A stretch of DNA of 64,000 nt from Cryobacterium algoritolerans (GTDB lineage: Bacteria > Actinomycetota > Actinomycetes > Actinomycetales > Microbacteriaceae). Positions 57,571 through 64,000 of this stretch are shown here, piece after piece. The stretch spans positions 30,067 to 94,066 of the forward strand of contig NZ_SOFP01000040.1 in the NCBI RefSeq assembly GCF_004402785.1, in the 5' to 3' direction. Each line of letters opens with the position of its first letter. Position 1 is the stretch's first letter. The notes under the pieces were generated by a model, which was given only the letters and a program-made list of their open reading frames with translations, had not been told where the DNA came from and did not search any database. The position numbers and the translations under genes are program-made.

Positions 57571-58593
57571 TCAGAAGGCCGGCGGGGCCGTCGACTCGCG
57601 CACGATCAGTCGTGGCATGATCGGTTCGCGGTCGACAATGGGCTCGCCGCCCGGGAGGTTGCTCAGCAACAGCGCGATACAGCGGCGACCGAGTTCAGCG
57701 AAGTCCTGCCGAACCGTCGTCAGCGGCGGCCAGAAGTGCGCCGCCTCCGGAATATCGTCGAACCCTACGATGCTGATGTCGCGCGGGAGGTCCAGGCCGG
57801 CATCCCGGGCCGCGTGCATCAGGCCGAGCGCCATCTGGTCGTTCGAGGAGAAGATCGCGGTGAAATCGCGGCGACCGAACAGCTCCCGTCCCGCGTGGTA
57901 GCCGAAGTCCGCCGTCCAGTCACCCAGGATCGGCGCCGTTGTGGGGACGTCCATCGCCCCCATCTCGTCGAGGAAGCCACGCATCCGCGCCTCCGCCTCG
58001 ATCCAGTCCTGCGGCCCGGCCAGATGGTAGATCCGCCGGTGGCCGAGGTCGATGAGGTGCCGGGTGGCCAGCCGGGCGCCGGCGATCTGGTCGACCGACA
58101 GTGCGTGGTCATCGAGGTGGCCGGTGGATTGCAGCGATACGAAGGGCACCGTGATCGAGAGTTGTTCGAGCACGTCGAACACGCGCACCTGGGGTGCGAT
58201 CACCACGATTCCCTCCACCGCCTGAAGCATCAGGTGCATCAGGGCCGCCTCGATCGACTCCTGGTCGACCGTGGTCAGGTTCGCGGTGTTCACGTAGTAG
58301 CCGGCCTCACGGGCCGCGTCCTGGATCGCCGCGATGCTGCTGGCCGGGCCATACTCGGAGCTCTGCGCCGAGAGGATCCCGATCGTGCGGGATCGTCCGC
58401 GGGAGAGCGCCCGTGCTGCACGGTTGGGCCGGTACTGGAGATCTTCCATGACCTCGAGCACGCGGGCCTTGGTCGACTCCCGGATGCTCGGGTGGTTGTT
58501 CAGCACGCGGGAGACAGTCTGGTGGGACACCCCGGCCAGGCGAGCCACATCCCGGATGCTGGGCGCCCGCACCTTGGGCAGATTCTCTGTCAC
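57571..58593 (-). CDS. LacI-family regulator, probable arabinose-locus repressor
   Basis: 340 residues. N-terminal HTH and hinge: PSIRDVARLAGVSHQTVSRVLNNHPSIRESTKARVLEVMEDLQYRPNRAARAL, then SRTIGILSAQSSEYGPASSI. Effector domain: GIVVIAPQVRVFDVLEQL, FVSLQSTGHLDDHALSVDQIAGARLATRHLIDLGHRRIYHL, FSSNDQMALGLMHAARDAGLDLP, SIVGFDDIPEAAHFWPPLTTV. Most likely controls araBDA-importer 2 and importer 1 through the shared TGTGA-NCGN-TCACA sites; effector not known. Read in the same direction as, and upstream of, araB. Confidence 0.93.
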   Translation of the reverse strand: MTENLPKVRAPSIRDVARLAGVSHQTVSRVLNNHPSIRESTKARVLEVMEDLQYRPNRAARALSRGRSRTIGILSAQSSEYGPASSIAAIQDAAREAGYYVNTANLTTVDQESIEAALMHLMLQAVEGIVVIAPQVRVFDVLEQLSITVPFVSLQSTGHLDDHALSVDQIAGARLATRHLIDLGHRRIYHLAGPQDWIEAEARMRGFLDEMGAMDVPTTAPILGDWTADFGYHAGRELFGRRDFTAIFSSNDQMALGLMHAARDAGLDLPRDISIVGFDDIPEAAHFWPPLTTVRQDFAELGRRCIALLLSNLPGGEPIVDREPIMPRLIVRESTAPPAF

Positions 58594-58611
58594 GTAACGA
58601 CCTTGTTCACA

Positions 58612-58640
58612 TGTGCACGGTCACAAATGTGAACGCACAT
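58612..58640. promoter_or_regulatory. Operators at the lacI promoter
   Basis: TGTGC-ACGG-TCACA (58612-58625) is one base off the araB operator; TGTGAACGCACA (58628-58639) is a second, imperfect copy. CATAAT just upstream on the minus strand is a good -10. Suggests autoregulation. Confidence 0.65.
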
Positions 58641-58677
58641 CAATTATGCACACCTGGCCGCTGGTCGGAAAGCACTG

Positions 58678-58775
58678 TGTGACAGTCACATGGACGGGAT
58701 GTCCCGGTGCCCTGCCCTCCAGGTGACTGTCACATTCGAAAAGATGACAGTTGCATCTGTAAAGGTCACTGTCAC
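58678..58775. repeat. Cluster of TGACTGTCA-type palindromes
   Basis: TGTGACAGTCACA (58678-58690, odd palindrome), GTGACTGTCAC (58723-58733), GATGACAGTTGCATCTGT (58744-58761) and GGTCACTGTCAC (58764-58775). Half-sites resemble the LacI operators but with 3-bp spacing. The last overlaps the 3' end of the decayed cyclase gene. Confidence 0.7.
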
Positions 58776-59448
58776 GGCCGGGCGCAGGCCCTCACCCGGA
58801 AAGTGCCGAAGCCCGCAATCTTCGGCGGCACGGCCGTGAACCGGGCGCCGACGTCCCGCAGTGCCGCGAGCCCAGTTAGGTGCTCCACCACGTGGATGCC
58901 GCGGCGAGGAGCCGGGAGCGCGCGGGCCGTTCACCGCCGGACTCCGTGTCATCGATGTTGAGGGAGTCGAACCCGACGAGGGAGACCCCGGCCTCGACCA
59001 GACGTCTGGCGGCCTCCTCGGTCAGGTAGGGCGCGCCGACGGCGTACTCCGGGGTGCTGGAGCGGGCGTCCCAGCCGGTGTGAAGCAGCACGGCAGTGCC
59101 GACCAGGTCGCTCCCTCGCCGGTCGAATGCGTCGGCGGCTATGCCGCGGGAGAAGGCATCCGTCAGATGGAATACCCGCGCGGGCTGGTCGACCAGGGGG
59201 TCCAGGGAGAGGCCCGCCAGGTCGCCGCCCTGCGGGTAGCGGTGGACTGGGCTGTCGAGGCAGGTGCCCGTGTTGCCGATCATCGTGATCAGGTCCATCG
59301 CGAGTTCAGTTCCGGGGACGTTTCGCGACCGAGAGTCCTCCCGGGTGCGGTGCGGGAAGATGACGAGGGCAGGCAGCCCAGGGCAGGTCACCAGTCCGGC
59401 CCGGATTTCGTGGTTCAGGTCGACGAAGCGGGGGCGGGCACAGGTCGT
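58772..59448 (-). pseudogene. Cyclase/kynurenine-formamidase-family gene, frameshifted
   Basis: The family is recognised from FVDLNHEIRAGLVTCPGLP, GNTGTCLDSPVHRYPQGGDLAGL and GVSLVGFDSLNIDDTESGGERPA. Near 58895-58900 one G is missing. In the next frame the normal C-terminus continues (AGIHVVEHLTGLAALRDVG, RFTAVPPKIAGFGTF, VRACARP, TGA at 58774-58772). With that base restored, the length is exactly 226 codons. The expected start, 5 nt after AAGGAG, is ACG (59448-59446) rather than ATG. Two lesions suggest decay, though the deletion alone could be a sequencing error. The 5' end overlaps the permease gene by 34 bp. Confidence 0.75.
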
Positions 59449-60746
59449 ACGGACTCCTTGGTGAGTGATGTACGGATGCCGTATCGTTTGGCGGCCCGCA
59501 CGATGAGCGCCACGACCGCCAGCAGGGCGGGGACGACCAGATTCGGCCCGGCCAGCACGAGTAACCCGGCGGTGAGTACCACGGACACCACGGCGAGCCA
59601 CCAGCCCAGCGACCAGGTGGAGAGCAGGCGAACGGCCGCGATCATTCCGAGCGTGTAGATGGCCACCATCGAGCTGGTGTGGATGAGGATGAATGCCGCC
59701 AGGGGCAGCCCCTGGCTGACCATGACGGTGAAATAGGTTCCGGTGAGCGTGGCCACGACGGCCAGGCTGCGGCGGGGAATCCCGCCGGATTCGACGCCGG
59801 GGGTCATCCACCCCGGGAGGTCGCCGTCCCGGCCGAGTGACGCGCCGAGCTTCGCGAACGCGCCGACGTACACGTTCAGCACACCGAGCGCCACGACGGC
59901 GGCGATCACGGCAACGAAGAGGGGACCGACCCCGAGCGGGGCGGCCTGGATCAGGTCGAGCAGGGGAACCTGGCCGTGGCCGGCCCGCTCGCCGAGCACG
60001 GCGATGGTCACATACTGCAGGGCGAGATAGGCGATCCCGACCACGACGAGGGCGATCGCGGTGGCCAGTGGGATGTCCCGGCGCGGGTTGCGGAATTCAC
60101 CGGCGATGTGGGTGCCGACCTCCCAGCCGGCGAAGGCCCAGACGAACAAGCTGATCGCCGTGCCGACGCCGCCCCAGCCGTGCGGGAGGAACGGCTCGAA
60201 GTTGGCGGGGTCGGCGGCGGGGAACGCCACGGCGACCACGCCGAGGACGACGAACAGGAGTGCTCCGGTGAGCACGAGCTGCACAATGCCGGACGCCCGC
60301 AGGCCGAAGAAGTTGGAGACGAACGGCGGAATCAGGATCAACAGGGCAACCCAGGGCACGGCGCCCCGGTCAGCGCCGACGATCGCCACGACATATTCCG
60401 CGCCGAGCATCGCCACGACCGGGGCGCCGAAGCCCACCCCGAAGAAGAACCAGTAGCCGGTCATTCGAGCCCAGGTCTGGCCGAGAGCCCGCCGCACGTA
60501 GCTGGCCACGCCGCCTGGGTCGGGGAAGCGCGAGGCGAGGGCACCGAAGGTACCGGCGAGCGGGATCGAGAGAAGGAACACTGCGAACACGGCCAGGAGC
60601 GAGGCCGGCCCGGCCGCGGTCGCCGCGAGCCCCGGCAGCACGAGAATACCGGTGCCGAGCACGGCGGCGATGTAGAGAGCCGCCCCCTGCACCAGGCCGA
60701 GGGATCCGGCGTGCGCGGGACGTGCATCCGTCATTTGGTCAGGCAT
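59415..60746 (-). CDS. APC-family amino-acid permease
   Basis: 443 residues from ATG 60746; a GTG at 60776 is an alternative start, and neither has a strong ribosome site. About 12 membrane helices. APC signatures: SLGLVQGAALYIAAVLGTGILVLPGLAATAAGPASLL in TM1, GALASRFPDPGGVASYVRRALG, SLFVWAFAGWEVGTHIAGEFRNPRRDIP (TM6 and following loop). Similar in style to YjeH-type amino-acid exporters. Substrate unknown. Confidence 0.9.
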   Translation of the reverse strand: MPDQMTDARPAHAGSLGLVQGAALYIAAVLGTGILVLPGLAATAAGPASLLAVFAVFLLSIPLAGTFGALASRFPDPGGVASYVRRALGQTWARMTGYWFFFGVGFGAPVVAMLGAEYVVAIVGADRGAVPWVALLILIPPFVSNFFGLRASGIVQLVLTGALLFVVLGVVAVAFPAADPANFEPFLPHGWGGVGTAISLFVWAFAGWEVGTHIAGEFRNPRRDIPLATAIALVVVGIAYLALQYVTIAVLGERAGHGQVPLLDLIQAAPLGVGPLFVAVIAAVVALGVLNVYVGAFAKLGASLGRDGDLPGWMTPGVESGGIPRRSLAVVATLTGTYFTVMVSQGLPLAAFILIHTSSMVAIYTLGMIAAVRLLSTWSLGWWLAVVSVVLTAGLLVLAGPNLVVPALLAVVALIVRAAKRYGIRTSLTKESVRPVPAPASST

Positions 60747-60849
60747 CACTGTCTCGGTGTTCTGGTCACTGGTCACTCCACCATGCTGGTGCGTCTGCGG
60801 CGCGACCGAAATGGCAGAGAAGACACACTCCGTCGAAAAACTGCCAGTA

Positions 60850-62004
60850 CTAGCGGGCGGGCAACGCCTGCTCCACGTCATCGATCAGGTCGGCCATGTC
60901 CTCGATACCCACCGAGAGGCGGATGATGTTGTCAGGGACCTCGAGTTCGGTGCCGCGCACCGAGGCGTGCGTCATCTCGGACGGGTAGTTCACGAGGGAC
61001 TCGACCCCGCCGAGCGACTCGGCCAGTTGGAACAGGTGGGTCGACTCGGCGAAGGCGCGCGCCGCCGGTGCTCCCCCGGCGAACGCGAGGGACAGCATGC
61101 CGCCGAAGCCGCGCATCTGCCTCTTCGCCAGGTCGTGGCCCGGGTGGTCCGGCAGGCCGGGGTAGTATACGGTGTCGATGGCCCGGTGGCCCTGCAGGTG
61201 TTCGGCGATGGCCTGCGCGTTGCTGCAATGGCGGTCCATCCGCACCGACAGGGTCTTGATGCCACGCACGGTGAGCCAGGCGTCGAGCGGGGCGGAGACC
61301 GGGCCGGCCGCGAACTGCAGGAACCCGGCCTTCTCGGCCAACTCGTCGTCGTTGATGATCAGGGCCCCGCCGAGCACGTCGGAGTGCCCGCCGAGGTACT
61401 TGGTGGTCGAGTGAACGACCACGTCGGCGCCGAAAGCCAGCGGATGCTGCAGCGCGGGCGAAGCGAACGTGTTGTCCACGATGACGGTGACCCCGAAGCG
61501 GTGGCCCAGCTCGGCCAGCGCGGAGATGTCGCTGATCTTCATCAGCGGGTTGCTCGGCGTCTCCACCCACAGGATCTTCGTCTTACCCGGGATGATCGCC
61601 CGCTCGACGGCGGCCAGGTCGGACATCTCGACGGTGGAGTTCTGCACACCCCAGGCGCCGTGCACCCTGTTGATGAGCCGGTGGGTGCCCCCGTAGACGT
61701 CGTTGCCGAGCACGATGTGGTCTCCGGGCGCAAGAAGGGCACGCAGGATGGTGTCCTCGGCGGCGAGCCCACTGGCGAAGGACAGCCCGTGCTTGCCGCC
61801 CTCGAGCGCGGCGAGGAGGGTCTCGAGCACGGTGCGGGTGGGGTTGCCGCCGCGACTGTACTCGTAGCCGCCACGCAGGTTGCCGATGCTCTCCTGCACA
61901 TAGGTGGAGGTCTGGTAGATCGGTGGGATCACGGCGCCGGTCGTCGGGTCGAATCCCTGCCCGGCGTGGATGGCGATGGTGTCGAAGTTCTGCGTGCGAG
62001 CCAT
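60850..62004 (-). CDS. metB: Cystathionine gamma-synthase (Cys/Met metabolism PLP enzyme)
   Basis: 384 residues. TSTYVQESIGNLRGGYEYSRGGNPTRTVLETLLAALEGG, FASGLAAEDTILRALLAPGDHI, VIVDNTFASPALQHPLAFGADVVVHSTTKYLGGHSDVLGG (PLP Lys in TTKY) and SLGGVESLVNYPSEMTHAS. Could act as gamma-synthase or gamma-lyase; pairing with cystathionine beta-synthase allows either transsulfuration direction. Follows that gene by 18 bp. Confidence 0.94.
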   Translation of the reverse strand: MARTQNFDTIAIHAGQGFDPTTGAVIPPIYQTSTYVQESIGNLRGGYEYSRGGNPTRTVLETLLAALEGGKHGLSFASGLAAEDTILRALLAPGDHIVLGNDVYGGTHRLINRVHGAWGVQNSTVEMSDLAAVERAIIPGKTKILWVETPSNPLMKISDISALAELGHRFGVTVIVDNTFASPALQHPLAFGADVVVHSTTKYLGGHSDVLGGALIINDDELAEKAGFLQFAAGPVSAPLDAWLTVRGIKTLSVRMDRHCSNAQAIAEHLQGHRAIDTVYYPGLPDHPGHDLAKRQMRGFGGMLSLAFAGGAPAARAFAESTHLFQLAESLGGVESLVNYPSEMTHASVRGTELEVPDNIIRLSVGIEDMADLIDDVEQALPAR

Positions 62005-62022
62005 GGAGAAGTTCCTTACTGT

Positions 62023-63387
<1,365 letters not shown>

Positions 63388-63660
63388 GGAGTGTCCTTCG
63401 TCATGGTGTCGCGCCGTTTCTCACTCGCCGCGCGGCCGGAGGCTGCACGCGACGGCTTTGGGCAAATCGAGGGAACGCGAGGTCGTGTGGGAGTGCCCGG
63501 GTCGGCTAGCGACAGCCACACCGCGGACACGACATCAGAACGAGCACGCCTCCCACTCTACCGAAGCGCGCTCGGAGTCACCAGACTGCGGCGGGCACGG
63601 CCGGGCTCACTCTCCGACCGCGCACAGGCCGGCTGCGTAGAATCACGCCCATGAAGGAAG

Positions 63661-64000
63661 ATGCCCGTGCCCGTTGACGACGGTTCGCCAGACGACGACG
63701 GTGCGCCAGACGACGACGGTTCGCCAGACGACGACGGTGCGCCAGACGACGACGGTTCGCCAGACGACGACGGTTCACTCATCGACAATGCGGCGGATGC
63801 GGCGCACGCGCCCCGCGAACGGAAGCGCCTGATCTGGAACCGTCGGTTCGGCCTCGCCCTGGGCGTGCTCGCCGCCGTGGCCGTGAGCGCGCTGCTGGTC
63901 TCCTCGGTGCTCGCCCCGGCGAGCGCGCCGGGCGAATCGGTCGGCACCGCGGGAGCAGGCGCGACGCCGAGCCCGGGCGGCCCATCCGCGCCGGCTGCCC
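63661..64000 (+). CDS. Membrane protein with acidic hexapeptide repeat, truncated by window edge
   Basis: 113 codons visible from ATG 63661; GTG 63667, with AAGGA 8 nt upstream, may be the true start. N-terminal cytoplasmic tail made of six DDDG(S/A)P-like units (about residues 6-41), then a basic stretch (RERKRLIWNRR), one transmembrane helix (LALGVLAAVAVSALLVSSVLA) and the start of a Gly/Ala/Pro-rich extracytoplasmic part. The arrangement resembles septation or cell-wall proteins with a single N-terminal anchor, but the functional domain is outside the window. Confidence 0.75.
   Translation, partial: MPVPVDDGSPDDDGAPDDDGSPDDDGAPDDDGSPDDDGSLIDNAADAAHAPRERKRLIWNRRFGLALGVLAAVAVSALLVSSVLAPASAPGESVGTAGAGATPSPGGPSAPAA
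63676..63780 (+). repeat. 18-bp in-frame tandem repeat encoding DDDG(S/A)P
   Basis: GACGACGACGGT(T/G)CGCCA repeated about six times, alternating TCG and GCG at one codon; first and last copies slightly diverged. Confidence 0.95.

Overview
The window is high-GC DNA from an actinobacterium, most likely a member of the Microbacteriaceae. That placement is inferred from GC-rich codon use, the class Ib nrdHIEF set with NrdR boxes, an actinobacterial-type small SRP RNA, PGPGW and CHY-zinc-finger small proteins and the general gene mix; no 16S rRNA is present. It reads as ordinary chromosome with one nested insertion-sequence island and several decayed genes.

Layout, left to right. 1-3 kb: phosphoketolase (runs off the left edge), SRP RNA, tRNA-Ser(GGA). 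3-6 kb: Ktr/Trk potassium uptake pair and a secreted repeat protein. 6-20 kb: housekeeping and accessory genes, including a HerA/YjgR-like ATPase broken by several independent lesions, a saccharopine-dehydrogenase-like/FAD-oxidase pair, PAP2 phosphatase, MFS efflux pump, glycerate kinase, Eis-like acetyltransferase, and a TetR regulator abutting a DsbA-like protein. 20-23 kb: M23 peptidase and an arsR/acr3 arsenic locus followed by a 32-codon remnant of arsC. 23-27 kb: large secreted glycosidase-like protein under LacI-type operators, MarR/Ohr pair, secreted proteins. 27.8-33.9 kb: FadR-type GntR regulator, ThDP-dependent 2-oxo-acid decarboxylase-like enzyme, polar amino-acid ABC importer and 2-hydroxyacid dehydrogenase. 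They share operator-like TNGTNNNACNA motifs and look like one amino-acid/2-oxo-acid catabolic module.

35.7-38.6 kb: an IS110-family element inserted inside the left terminal inverted repeat of an IS1380-family element. The IS110 5' non-coding region carries what appears to be a complete bridge RNA. All four expected guide segments can be matched by eye to the element ends and to the flanking target. The IS1380 transposase has a -1/+7 compensated frameshift over its most conserved segment.

38.8-42.9 kb: nrdHIEF (class Ib ribonucleotide reductase) behind paired NrdR boxes. 44.6-58.6 kb: an L-arabinose locus. araB-araD-araA are followed by a complete ChvE-type sugar ABC importer, and a second paralogous importer operon lies next to it. 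A LacI regulator sits at the far end. Its probable operator (TGTGA-N-CG-N-TCACA) occurs at the importer-1 and araB promoters, with weaker copies at lacI itself. 58.8-64 kb: a frameshifted cyclase-family gene, an APC amino-acid permease, cystathionine gamma-synthase and cystathionine beta-synthase (transsulfuration), and the start of a membrane protein with an acidic hexapeptide repeat.
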